The notes under the pieces are model-generated. The model made no database searches, was not told where the DNA came from, and worked only from the letters and a program-made list of their open reading frames with translations. From Massilia sp. Root418 (lineage in GTDB: Bacteria > Pseudomonadota > Gammaproteobacteria > Burkholderiales > Burkholderiaceae_D): a stretch of DNA of 64,000 bases. Below are positions 50,686 to 58,981 of this stretch, piece after piece. Made by a program: the position numbers and the translations under genes. The stretch lies in contig NZ_LMEC01000022.1 in the NCBI RefSeq assembly GCF_001425265.1, positions 469,967-533,966 of the forward strand, read 5' to 3'. Within the stretch, counting starts at the first letter, position 1; the number at the start of each line of letters is the position of its first letter.

Positions 50686-52581
50686 ATGTGTGGAATAGTC
50701 GGAATCTTTGATACGCGCGGCACGCGCGAAATCGACCGCGCGCTGCTGGCGCGCATGAACGAAACGCAGCACCATCGCGGTCCGGACGAGGCCGACCTGT
50801 ACATCGAGCCGGGCGTGGGCTTCGGCCACCGCCGCCTGTCGGTGATCGACGTGGCCGCCGGCCTGCAGCCGCTCGGCAACGAGGACGGCAGCGTGATGGT
50901 CTGCTACAACGGCGAGATCTACAACTACCGCGAGCTGACCGAGGAACTGAAAGGCCTGGGCCACACCTTCCGCACCCGCTGCGACACCGAAGTGATCGTG
51001 CACGCGTGGGAAGAGTGGGGCGAGGAATGCGTACACCGCTTCCGCGGCATGTTCGCCTTCGGCCTGTGGGACCGCAATCGGCAGGTGATGTTCCTGGGCC
51101 GCGACCGCATGGGCGTCAAGCCGCTGTACTACACCATGCTGCCGGACGGCTTCTTCGCCTTCAGCTCCGAGCTGAAAGCGCTGCGCACCCTGCCGCAGCT
51201 GAACCGCGAGATCGACCCGCAGGCGGTGGAAGACTATTTCGCCTACGGCTACGTGCCGGAGCCGAAGACCATTTTCAAGGGCGCGCTCAAGCTCTCGCCC
51301 GGCTTCACCCTGCTGCAGAAGGTGGGCGCGCCCATGGCCCAGCCCAGGCAGTACTGGGACGTGCCGTTCAAGCTGCACGGCGCCATGTCCGACGAGGACG
51401 CGCAGGAAGAACTGCTGACCCGCATCCGCGAAGCAGTGAAGATCCGCCTGGTGGCCGAGGTGCCGCTGGGCGCCTTCCTGTCGGGCGGGGTCGATTCGAG
51501 CGCGGTGGTGGCCATGATGGCCGGCCTCAACGAAGGCCCCGTGCACACCTGCTCGATCGCCTTCAACGACAAGGCCTACGACGAATCCGAATATGCCTCC
51601 ATGGTGGCCGCGCAGTACAAGACCGACCACTACACCGAGACCGTGGACACCGACGACTACGGCCTGCTCGACACCCTGGCCCACCTGTACGACGAGCCCT
51701 TCGCCGACAGTTCGGCCATCCCCACCTACCGCGTTTGCCAGCTGGCGCGCAAGCGCGTGACGGTGGCGCTGTCGGGCGACGGCGGCGACGAGAACCTGGC
51801 CGGCTACCGCCGCTACCGCTACGCCATGGCCGAGCAGAACGTGCGCGGCCGCATCCCGGACAGCCTGCGCAAGCCGGTGTTCGGCACCCTCGGACGCCTG
51901 TACCCCAAGGCCGACTGGGCGCCGCGCGTGTTCCGCGCCAAGACCACCTTCGAAGCGCTGGCGCGCGACGCGGTGGAAGGCTATTTCCACGGCGTGACCA
52001 TCATGTCCGACGCCATGCGCGACAAGCTGCTCAGCCCGAGCTTCCGCGCCGGCCTGCAGGGCTACCGCGCCATCGACGTGATGCGCGGCCACGCCGCCAA
52101 TTCGCCGACCGACGATCCGCTCTCGCTGATCCAGTACATCGACATGAAAACGTATCTGCCGGGCGACATCCTGACCAAGGTGGACCGCGCGTCGATGGCG
52201 CATGCGCTGGAAGTGCGGGTGCCGCTGCTGGACCACAAGCTGGTGGAATGGATTTCCGGCCTGCCGTCGAGCATGAAGCTGCGCGGCGGGGAGGGCAAGT
52301 ATGTGTTCAAGAAGAGCCTGGAGCAGCACCTGCCGCACGACATCCTGTACCGCAAGAAGATGGGGTTCGCGGTGCCGCTGGCGGCGTGGTTCAGGGGCCC
52401 GCTGGCGCAGCGCGTGCGCGACTCGCTGCTGGGGCCGATGCTGGCCGACACCGGGATCTTCAACAAGGCTTTCCTGCACGAGCTGGTGGAGCACCACCAG
52501 TCCGGCCGCCGCGACTACAGCGCGCCGATCTGGACCTTGCTGATGTTTGAAGCTTTCCTGCGCAAGGAAATGGCGGCGTAA
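50686..52581 (+). CDS. XrtA/PEP-CTERM-system amidotransferase (asparagine synthetase family)
   Basis: 631 residues, matching TIGR03108. Intact glutaminase domain: MCGIVGIFD with nucleophile C2, HHRGPDEAD, GHRRLSVID and YNGEIYNYREL. Synthetase domain with FLSGGVDSSAVV near 264-275, SGDGGDENLAGYRRY and RKKMGFAVPLAAW. Amidates a carboxyl group, perhaps of a uronic acid in the polymer. Last gene of the core operon; AAGGAAAG about 10 nt upstream. In contrast to the family member at 24290, all glutaminase residues are kept. Confidence 0.94.
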   Translation: MCGIVGIFDTRGTREIDRALLARMNETQHHRGPDEADLYIEPGVGFGHRRLSVIDVAAGLQPLGNEDGSVMVCYNGEIYNYRELTEELKGLGHTFRTRCDTEVIVHAWEEWGEECVHRFRGMFAFGLWDRNRQVMFLGRDRMGVKPLYYTMLPDGFFAFSSELKALRTLPQLNREIDPQAVEDYFAYGYVPEPKTIFKGALKLSPGFTLLQKVGAPMAQPRQYWDVPFKLHGAMSDEDAQEELLTRIREAVKIRLVAEVPLGAFLSGGVDSSAVVAMMAGLNEGPVHTCSIAFNDKAYDESEYASMVAAQYKTDHYTETVDTDDYGLLDTLAHLYDEPFADSSAIPTYRVCQLARKRVTVALSGDGGDENLAGYRRYRYAMAEQNVRGRIPDSLRKPVFGTLGRLYPKADWAPRVFRAKTTFEALARDAVEGYFHGVTIMSDAMRDKLLSPSFRAGLQGYRAIDVMRGHAANSPTDDPLSLIQYIDMKTYLPGDILTKVDRASMAHALEVRVPLLDHKLVEWISGLPSSMKLRGGEGKYVFKKSLEQHLPHDILYRKKMGFAVPLAAWFRGPLAQRVRDSLLGPMLADTGIFNKAFLHELVEHHQSGRRDYSAPIWTLLMFEAFLRKEMAA

Positions 52582-52617
52582 AAAAGGCGGGTTACGCGGC
52601 TTCGCCGCTAACCCGCC
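52580..52617 (-). terminator. Convergent terminator, hairpin with U-tract on the minus strand
   Basis: GGCGGGTTA (52586-52594) pairs with TAACCCGCC (52609-52617), with an inner GCGGC-TTC-GCCGC stem and one bulged C. On the minus strand the hairpin is followed by six T (plus-strand A run 52580-52585). It ends the minus-strand operon; the stem may also act on the plus strand. Confidence 0.85.
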
Positions 52618-52655
52618 CTACGTGAAGACCGCGGTGGCGCGTGAGCCGCCGGCCG

Positions 52656-53897
52656 TTACGCGGCCTGGGCTGCCGCCGGCAGCGCCAGCGTGCGCAAGCA
52701 GATGTCCTCGAATACCCGCGCCGCCTTCTCGTGGCCGAAGCGTTCCTCCACCAGTTGCCGCGCGCGGCGCGCCAAGCCGTCGCGCAAGGCGCCGTCGGCC
52801 AGCAGCCGCAGCACCGCGTCCGCCATGGCGGACGGATCGTCGCGCTCCAGGTAATGCACATCCTTCTCCGCCTCCAGGCCCTCGATGCCGATCGCGGTCG
52901 ACACCACCGGGCAGCCCATGGCCATGGCCTCGAAGGCCTTGATGCGCGTGCCGCCGCCCACCAGCAGCGGAATCACGAAGGCATGCGCCTTGTGCACATA
53001 GGTGCGCACGTCATCCACAAAGCCGGTGAACTCCACGTTGGACGTGCTGCGCGCCAGCGCCTGCAGCGAGGCGGGCGGGTTGCGGCCCACGATCACGAAG
53101 CGCGCTTCGGGCCGCGCCGCCAGCACTGCCGGCCACACCTGCCCCAGGAAGAACTGGATGCCGTCGATATTCGCGGCCCAGTCCATGGAACCGGTAAACA
53201 CCACGGTGGGCGGCGTGGCCGCATCCACGGCGGGCGGGTCCTGGTACGAGAAGAAGTCCAGGTCCACCCCGGTGGGTATCGCGTACGACTCGGCCACCTG
53301 GTAGGCATCCTTGAAGAAGCGCGCGTCGCGCTCGGAGACGGCGATCACGCTGTCGAAGCTGCGCAGCGCATCGCCTTCGAACTGCGCCATCTTCGCGTGC
53401 TGCGAACTCCACAGCCAGCGCCTGTGCGGGCCGCGCGCCTGCTGGGCGTGGCGCGCGAAGATTTCCGCTTCCACGTTGTGCGTGAAGCAGGTGCTGCGCG
53501 CGCGCAGGACGGCAGGGCGCAGCACGGCCGAGTGCACGAAGTCGAACACCATCAGGTCGATGTCGGGGCGCTGCGCCAGCTTGCGCACCGCGTCCATGCC
53601 GGGCCGGGTCCTGTCGTTGGCCACGTTCACCGGCAGGCTGCCCAGCAGGTCGAAGGCGCGCCGCCACATGGGGCGGTGCGGCGCCGGCTGCCAGGGCACG
53701 AACTCGTCGCACACGCCGGCGATTTCCTTGCTCCAGCGGCGCGCCTGCTCCGGCGTGGCCGCGCTCAGCAGGGTCACGTGGAAGGCGCCGCCCTTCAGGC
53801 CGCGCAGGATATTGGTGCTGCGGATCTTGCCGCCCGCGTCGTTCGGAAACAGGAACACGGGCGAGATGAAGACCAGTTTCGGCTTGGAACCGTTCAC
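52656..53897 (-). CDS. XrtA-type glycosyltransferase (TIGR03087-like, copy 2)
   Basis: 413 residues, GT-B/GT4. LVFISPVFLFPNDAGGKIRSTNILRGL, CFTHNVEAEIFARHAQQ, VVFTGSMDWAANIDGIQFFLGQV, RFVIVGRNPP and GGGTRIKAFEAMAMGCPVVST. Resembles the copy at 47837 in the donor domain but differs strongly in the acceptor half, so a different linkage is likely. ATGA overlap with the GDP-mannose dehydrogenase gene. Last gene of the minus-strand sugar operon. Confidence 0.87.
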   Translation of the reverse strand: MNGSKPKLVFISPVFLFPNDAGGKIRSTNILRGLKGGAFHVTLLSAATPEQARRWSKEIAGVCDEFVPWQPAPHRPMWRRAFDLLGSLPVNVANDRTRPGMDAVRKLAQRPDIDLMVFDFVHSAVLRPAVLRARSTCFTHNVEAEIFARHAQQARGPHRRWLWSSQHAKMAQFEGDALRSFDSVIAVSERDARFFKDAYQVAESYAIPTGVDLDFFSYQDPPAVDAATPPTVVFTGSMDWAANIDGIQFFLGQVWPAVLAARPEARFVIVGRNPPASLQALARSTSNVEFTGFVDDVRTYVHKAHAFVIPLLVGGGTRIKAFEAMAMGCPVVSTAIGIEGLEAEKDVHYLERDDPSAMADAVLRLLADGALRDGLARRARQLVEERFGHEKAARVFEDICLRTLALPAAAQAA

Positions 53898-55210
53898 CAG
53901 CAGATGCCCTCGTACTGTGCGCCCGGCGCGTCGCGCAGCTCGGCGTAGCCGGACAGGTCGATGATGCGGCGGCCCTTGGCGCGCGAGACGATGGCCTGGC
54001 GCGCCTCGGCGTCGGCGTGGCCGATGACGATGATCTCAGCGTCGTGCAGCGCCGCTTCCGGCGTGTCGCGCAGCAGCTTGTCCAGGTGCGGGATTTCCTG
54101 CTCGATAAATTCCTTGTTCTTGCCCAGCAGGCGGCTGATCTTCACGAAGCGGTCGAAGATGGCCAGCTCGAAGCCCTTGCCCAGCAGGCGCTCGGCCAGC
54201 ACCACCAGCGGCGAGTCGCGCATGTCGTCGGTGCCCGGCTTGAAGGCCAGGCCGAACAGCGCCACCTTCTTGCGGCCGTTTTTGGCGATCATGTCGTAGG
54301 CGCGCTTGATGTGGGCCTCGTTGCTGTCCAACAGGGCGGACAGGGTCGGAATCGGCACGTCCAGGTCGCGCGCCATGGTCAGGAAGCCTTTCACTTCCTT
54401 CGGCAGGCAGGAGCCGCCGAAGGCGAAGCCGGGGCGCAGGTAGGCCGGCGAGATGTTCAGCTGGGTGTCCTGGCAGAAGATCTTCATCACTTCGCGGCCG
54501 TCCAGGTTGCAGGCCTTGAGCACGGAGCCGGCTTCGTTGGCGAACACGATCTTCATCGCGTGGAACACATTGCACAGGTATTTCACCGACTCGGCGATCT
54601 GCGTGCTGGTGCGCTCGAACTTGCCCGGCAGGCCCTTGTACATCTCTTCCATGGCTTCGTAGCCGGCCTCGCCCAGGCTACCCACCACGGTCTGCGGCGG
54701 GTTGTGGAAGTCCTTCACGGAACTGCCTTCGCGCAGGAACTCGGGGTTGAACACCAGCGACAGGCCTTCGCCTATCTTGCGCCCGGACGCTTCCAGCAGG
54801 ATCGGCAGGATGCGTTCTTCGGTGGTGCCCGGCGGGACGGTGCTGCGCAGGACGATGACGTGCGCGCCCTTTTTCTTGCGCAGGATGGCACCGATGGAGC
54901 GCACCACGGCGTCCACCGCCGTCAGGTTGGGCGAGTAGTTGGGGTTGGACGGCGTGGCCACCGAGATCAGCGACACGTCCGAGTTCAGCACCGCGTCTTC
55001 CACGTCGTGCGTGGCGCGCAGCTTGCCGGCCGCCACGGCCTGGGAAATGAGCTCGTTGATGCCTTCTTCCACCACCGGCGACTGGCCGTCGTTGATCATC
55101 TTCACCTTGAGCGGATTGGTGTCGACACCGATCACTTCATGGCCAAGTTCGGGCAGGCAGCCGCACGATACGGCGCCCACGTAACCCAGTCCGAAAACAG
55201 AAATTTTCAC
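53894..55210 (-). CDS. algD: GDP-mannose 6-dehydrogenase (AlgD type)
   Basis: 438 residues, near the 436 of Pseudomonas AlgD. Rossmann motif FGLGYVGAVSCGCLPELGH, VVFNPEFLREGS, catalytic C268 in FGGSCLPKE (same position as in AlgD) and LFGLAFKPGTDDMRDSP. Oxidises GDP-mannose to GDP-mannuronate. No alg genes for alginate polymerisation are here, so the uronic acid serves the local EPS. Ten bp downstream of the 4-epimerase gene. Confidence 0.88.
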   Translation of the reverse strand: MKISVFGLGYVGAVSCGCLPELGHEVIGVDTNPLKVKMINDGQSPVVEEGINELISQAVAAGKLRATHDVEDAVLNSDVSLISVATPSNPNYSPNLTAVDAVVRSIGAILRKKKGAHVIVLRSTVPPGTTEERILPILLEASGRKIGEGLSLVFNPEFLREGSSVKDFHNPPQTVVGSLGEAGYEAMEEMYKGLPGKFERTSTQIAESVKYLCNVFHAMKIVFANEAGSVLKACNLDGREVMKIFCQDTQLNISPAYLRPGFAFGGSCLPKEVKGFLTMARDLDVPIPTLSALLDSNEAHIKRAYDMIAKNGRKKVALFGLAFKPGTDDMRDSPLVVLAERLLGKGFELAIFDRFVKISRLLGKNKEFIEQEIPHLDKLLRDTPEAALHDAEIIVIGHADAEARQAIVSRAKGRRIIDLSGYAELRDAPGAQYEGICW

Positions 55211-55220
55211 GGCAGTCCTT

Positions 55221-56231
55221 TCAATTGTTGGTGCCGCGCCAGGGCAGATACCAGTCGCGGAAGCGGGACAGACCGGTTTCCAGCGTGGTGGTGGGCGCGA
55301 AGCCGACCCAGTCGCGCAGCTTGTCGATGGCCGCGTAAGTGGCAGGCACGTCGCCCGGCTGCATCGGCAGGAAATTCATTTTCGCGTCCACGCCCAGCAC
55401 CCGCTCCAGGGTCTGGATGAACTCCAGCACGCGCACCGGCTGGTGGTTGCCGATGTTGAAGACGCTGTGCGGAACCCTGCCTTCGGCAACGGGCTGCGGC
55501 TTGTGCAGCAGGCGCACCACGCCTTCCACGATGTCGTCGATATAGGTGAAGTCGCGGCTCAGTTTTCCCTCGGCGAAAACGGGGATGGCTTCGCCGCGCA
55601 TCATCTTCTCGGCAAAGCTGAAGTAGGCCATGTCCGGCCGGCCCCACGGTCCGTAGACGGTGAAGAAGCGCAGGCCGGTGGCGGGAAGGGCAAACAGGTG
55701 GCTGTACGAGTGCGCCATCAGCTCGTTGGCCTTCTTGGTGGCGGCATACATCGACACCGGGCCGTCGCAGCGGTCTTCCTCGCTGAAGGGCAGGCTGGCG
55801 TTGGCGCCGTACACGCTGCTGCTGCTGGCGTACAGCAGGTGCTGCACCTTGTGGTGGCGGCACGCTTCCAGCATGTGGCCGAACGCCACCAGGTTGGACT
55901 GCACGTAGGCGCCTGGATTGTCCAGCGAATAGCGCACGCCGGCCTGCGCGGCCAGGTGCACCACCAGCGCCGGCTGCTCGCGCGCGAACAGCGCCTGCAC
56001 CTGCGCGCCGTCGGCCAGCTCCACCGTGTGGCATGCGATGCCGGCCGGAGCCAGCAGGGCCTGCACGCGGCCGGTCTTCAGGCGCGGGTCGTAGTAGTCG
56101 TTGAAATTGTCGCAGCCCACCACGCTGTGGCCCATGGCCGCCAGGCGCGCCGCGACCGCGCTGCCGACAAAGCCGGCGGCGCCCGTTACCAGCACTTTCT
56201 GCCGCTGCGCCTGCGTCACGTCCGCGCTCAT
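55221..56231 (-). CDS. NAD-dependent 4-epimerase, UDP-glucuronate type
   Basis: 336 residues. TGAAGFVGSAVAARLAAMGH, LDNPGAYVQSNLVAFGHMLEACR, LLYASSSSVYGANASLPF and YAATKKANELMAHSYSHLF (Tyr-x3-Lys), then TVYGPWGRPDMAYFSFAEKM and FAEGKLSRDFTYIDDIVEG. These features are typical of UDP-glucuronate 4-epimerases. With the adjacent UDP-glucose dehydrogenase it would give UDP-GalA. ATGA overlap with ugd. Confidence 0.87.
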   Translation of the reverse strand: MSADVTQAQRQKVLVTGAAGFVGSAVAARLAAMGHSVVGCDNFNDYYDPRLKTGRVQALLAPAGIACHTVELADGAQVQALFAREQPALVVHLAAQAGVRYSLDNPGAYVQSNLVAFGHMLEACRHHKVQHLLYASSSSVYGANASLPFSEEDRCDGPVSMYAATKKANELMAHSYSHLFALPATGLRFFTVYGPWGRPDMAYFSFAEKMMRGEAIPVFAEGKLSRDFTYIDDIVEGVVRLLHKPQPVAEGRVPHSVFNIGNHQPVRVLEFIQTLERVLGVDAKMNFLPMQPGDVPATYAAIDKLRDWVGFAPTTTLETGLSRFRDWYLPWRGTNN

Positions 56232-57595
56232 GTGTTGGGCGCGTGGTTGATGCGTCCTATGCCTTCATAGGACAGGCCGGCAGCGGTAACCGCCTCCAGG
56301 TCGTAGATGTTGCGCCCGTCGAACACCGCCTTGGCGCGCAGGTTGGCGGCCAGGTAGCGGAAGTCCGGCGAACCGAATTCCTTCCACTCGGTGACCAGCA
56401 CCAGCGCGTCCGAATCGAAGGCCGCTTCCTTGGCCGAGGAGGCCAGGAACAGCAGGTCCTGGCAGCGCGCCTGGCCATGCTCGGCCAGCAGCAGGCGTTC
56501 GGCTTCCTTGCTTGCCACCGGATCGTAGGCGCGCACCTTGCAGCCGGCCGCGAACAGGGCGCGGATCAGCACCAGGCTGGGCGCCTCGCGCATGTCGTCG
56601 GTGTTGGGCTTGAAGGCCAGGCCCCACAGGGCGACGGTCTTGCCGTGCAGCGCGCCGGCGCTGCCGAAATGGCGCACCAGCTTGTCGAACAGCACATTCT
56701 TCTGGCGCTCGTTGACGTCCTCGGTGGCCTGCAGGATGCGCAGCGGCTGGTCGAAGTCGGCGCCGGTGCGGATCAGGGCCTTCACGTCCTTGGGGAAGCA
56801 GGAGCCGCCGTAGCCCATGCCCGCGTACAGGAACTGCGGGCCGATGCGCGGGTCCTTGCCCATGCCCAGGCGCACCGCCTCAATGTCCGCGCCCAGCAGC
56901 TCGGCCAGGTTGGCCAGCTCGTTCATGAAGCTGATGCGGGTGGCCAGCATGGCGTTTGCGGCGTACTTGGTCAGCTCCGCGCTGCGCACGTCCATCTCGA
57001 TGAACTTCTCGTGCTGACGGCTGAACGGCGCGTACAGCTGGCGCATCAGCTTCATGGCGGACGGGCTGTCGCTGCCGACGATGATGCGGTCCGGGCGCAT
57101 GAAGTCGTCCAGCGCCGCGCCTTCCTTCAGGAATTCCGGATTGCTCACCACGTCGAAGCGCACCTCGGCGCCGCGCTTGGCCAGTTCCTCGGCGATGGCG
57201 GCGCGCACCTTGTCGCCGGTACCGACCGGCACGGTGGACTTGTCCACCACCACCACCGGCTTGGTGATGCGCTGGCCGATGCTGCGCGCGGCGGCCAGGA
57301 TGTATTGCAGGTCGGCGCTGCCGTCTTCATCGGGCGGGGTGCCGACCGCGAGAAAGATCACGTCCGCGTGCGCCACCGCGTCGTCGTAGCTGGTGGAAAA
57401 CAGCAGGCGCTCGGCGGCTGCGTTGCGGGCCACCAGGGTATCGAGGCCGGGTTCGTGGATGGGAATGCCGCCGCTGTTGAGGAGAGCGATCTTGCGCTCG
57501 TCCACATCCAGGCACAAAACGGTGTTGCCGACATCGGCAAAACAGGCTCCGGTCACAAGACCGACGTAGCCCGAGCCTATCACAGAAATATTCAT
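56228..57595 (-). CDS. ugd: UDP-glucose 6-dehydrogenase
   Basis: 455 residues from ATG 57595. ISVIGSGYVGLVTGACFADVG, VVSNPEFLKEGAALDDF, catalytic C266 in GYGGSCFPKD and LWGLAFKPNTDDMREAPS are all in the expected order. Oxidises UDP-glucose to UDP-glucuronate. First gene of the minus-strand sugar operon. The frame remains open to 57730, but that part is untranslated leader by position. Expressed from the divergent promoter region at 57668-57703. Confidence 0.93.
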   Translation of the reverse strand: MNISVIGSGYVGLVTGACFADVGNTVLCLDVDERKIALLNSGGIPIHEPGLDTLVARNAAAERLLFSTSYDDAVAHADVIFLAVGTPPDEDGSADLQYILAAARSIGQRITKPVVVVDKSTVPVGTGDKVRAAIAEELAKRGAEVRFDVVSNPEFLKEGAALDDFMRPDRIIVGSDSPSAMKLMRQLYAPFSRQHEKFIEMDVRSAELTKYAANAMLATRISFMNELANLAELLGADIEAVRLGMGKDPRIGPQFLYAGMGYGGSCFPKDVKALIRTGADFDQPLRILQATEDVNERQKNVLFDKLVRHFGSAGALHGKTVALWGLAFKPNTDDMREAPSLVLIRALFAAGCKVRAYDPVASKEAERLLLAEHGQARCQDLLFLASSAKEAAFDSDALVLVTEWKEFGSPDFRYLAANLRAKAVFDGRNIYDLEAVTAAGLSYEGIGRINHAPNT

Positions 57596-57643
57596 ATATC
57601 GTGCCTGTAGACTGAACGCCAGGGAGGGGCGAGAGGCGGATTG

Positions 57644-57661
57644 CGCTTGGACGTCCAAGCG
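57644..57661. promoter_or_regulatory. Perfect 18-bp palindrome in the divergent ugd/glycosyltransferase region
   Basis: CGCTTGGACGTCCAAGCG, an uninterrupted dyad. It lies just downstream of the predicted ugd transcription start (about 57668) and just upstream of the plus-strand -35. This position suits an operator controlling both directions, or a hairpin in the ugd leader. Confidence 0.6.
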
Positions 57662-57667
57662 TAGCTC

Positions 57668-57696
57668 TTGCGTAATTGTACTTTCAATTTTATTAT
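57668..57696 (+). promoter_or_regulatory. Candidate sigma-70 promoter for the glycosyltransferase operon
   Basis: TTGCGT (57668-57673) and TATTAT (57691-57696) with a 17-bp spacer. The -10 is strong (5/6), the -35 weak (3/6). It overlaps the ugd promoter almost completely on the other strand. Confidence 0.5.
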
Positions 57697-57703
57697 CAGT
57701 AAA
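57675..57703 (-). promoter_or_regulatory. Candidate sigma-70 promoter for the ugd operon
   Basis: On the minus strand TTTACT (57703-57698) and TACAAT (57680-57675) are 17 bp apart, 4/6 and 5/6 matches. It would give a leader of about 75 nt that includes the palindrome. Confidence 0.55.
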
Positions 57704-57748
57704 CGTGCCGCAGTGCGGCGAAACGCCCACCGGTTCCTACCTTTGACA

Positions 57749-58981
57749 ATGAAGCTACTCACCTTCAGCACCTTATTTCCAAACGAACAACACGCGGGCC
57801 ACGGCATCTTTGTGGAAACCCGGCTGCGCTACCTGTTGTCCAGCGGCAAGGCCACCTCGCGCGTTGTCGCGCCCGTGCCTTGGTTCCCTTCGAGCAATCC
57901 CCGCTTTGGCGAGTATGCCAGCTATGCCAAGGTGCCGCGCCACGAGGTGCGGCACGGCATACAGGTGAGCCATCCACGCTATATCAGCCTGCCCAAGATC
58001 GGCATGCGGGTGGCGCCGCTGCTGCTGGCGCGCGCCGCCAAGCGCGAAATCGGCCGCATCCTGGATGAAGGATACGACTTCGACCTGATCGATGCCCACT
58101 ATTTTTATCCGGACGGCGTGGCCGCAGTGATGCTCGGCAAGTACTTCAACAAGCCCGTGGTGATCACCGCCCGTGGGACGGACATTAATTTAATTCCGCA
58201 ATATTCATTGCCTAGACGTATGATTTTGTGGGCTGCGCGCAACGCCCAGGGCATGATCACCGTGTGCCAGGCGCTAAAAGATGAAATGGTGCAGCTCGGC
58301 GTCGACCCGCAACGGGTGACGCCGCTGCGCAACGGTGTGGATTTACAACGTTTTGAGCCGTTGCCGGAGCGCAACGCCGTGCGCAGCGAACTGGGGCTGA
58401 ACCGCTACACCTTGCTGTCGGTCGGCTACCTGATCGAGCGCAAGGGCCACGAGCTGATCATCGCGGCCCTGCCTGCGCTGCCGGACGCGGAACTGCTGAT
58501 CGCCGGCAGCGGCCCGGACCGCGCCAAGCTGGAAGCGCTGGCGCTGCAGCTGGGCGTGGCGGACCGGGTACAGTTCCTGGGTCCGGTGGCGCAGCCGGAA
58601 CTGAAGCGCTACTACAACGCGGCCGACGCCATGGTCTTGGCCTCCAGCCGCGAAGGCTGGGCCAATGTGCTGCTGGAGGCCATGGCATGCGGCACGCCGG
58701 TGGTGGCCAGCAATGTGTGGGGTACGCCCGAAGTGGTGGCCACGCCGGCCGCCGGCGTGCTGATGCGCGAACGCACGCCGCTGGGCGTGGCCGACGCCGT
58801 GAAGGCGCTGCGTGCTGCGCCGCCCGAACGCGCCGACACGCGCCGTTACGCCGAGCTGTTCAGCTGGGACGCCACCACCGAAGGCCAGCTGCGCCTGTTC
58901 AGCGACATCCTGCAGGGGCGCGGCACGCCGCCGTGGCCGGCTGCGCAGCCGGGTGGCGCGCGCCCGGGAGTGCGCCCATGA
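57749..58981 (+). CDS. Glycosyltransferase family 4
   Basis: 410 residues from ATG 57749. GT-B: KLLTFSTLFPNEQHAGHGIFVETRL, DAHYFYPDGVAAVMLGKYF, ITARGTDINLIPQYSLPRRM, LRNGVDLQRFEPL, VGYLIERKGHELII and SREGWANVLLEAMACGTPVVAS (E-x7-E). Adds one sugar of the repeat unit. Bases 58181-58230 inside the gene have only 16 G/C of 50, far below the flanks, yet encode a conserved motif. Stop overlaps the next gene. Confidence 0.87.
   Translation: MKLLTFSTLFPNEQHAGHGIFVETRLRYLLSSGKATSRVVAPVPWFPSSNPRFGEYASYAKVPRHEVRHGIQVSHPRYISLPKIGMRVAPLLLARAAKREIGRILDEGYDFDLIDAHYFYPDGVAAVMLGKYFNKPVVITARGTDINLIPQYSLPRRMILWAARNAQGMITVCQALKDEMVQLGVDPQRVTPLRNGVDLQRFEPLPERNAVRSELGLNRYTLLSVGYLIERKGHELIIAALPALPDAELLIAGSGPDRAKLEALALQLGVADRVQFLGPVAQPELKRYYNAADAMVLASSREGWANVLLEAMACGTPVVASNVWGTPEVVATPAAGVLMRERTPLGVADAVKALRAAPPERADTRRYAELFSWDATTEGQLRLFSDILQGRGTPPWPAAQPGGARPGVRP

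Noticed and set aside
48721..52497. A 1258-codon open frame on the minus strand opposite the glycosyltransferase, xrtA and amidotransferase genes
   Set aside because: It is antisense to three recognised genes; its translation is His/Gln/Arg-rich low-complexity as expected from a high-GC shadow frame, with no family motif.
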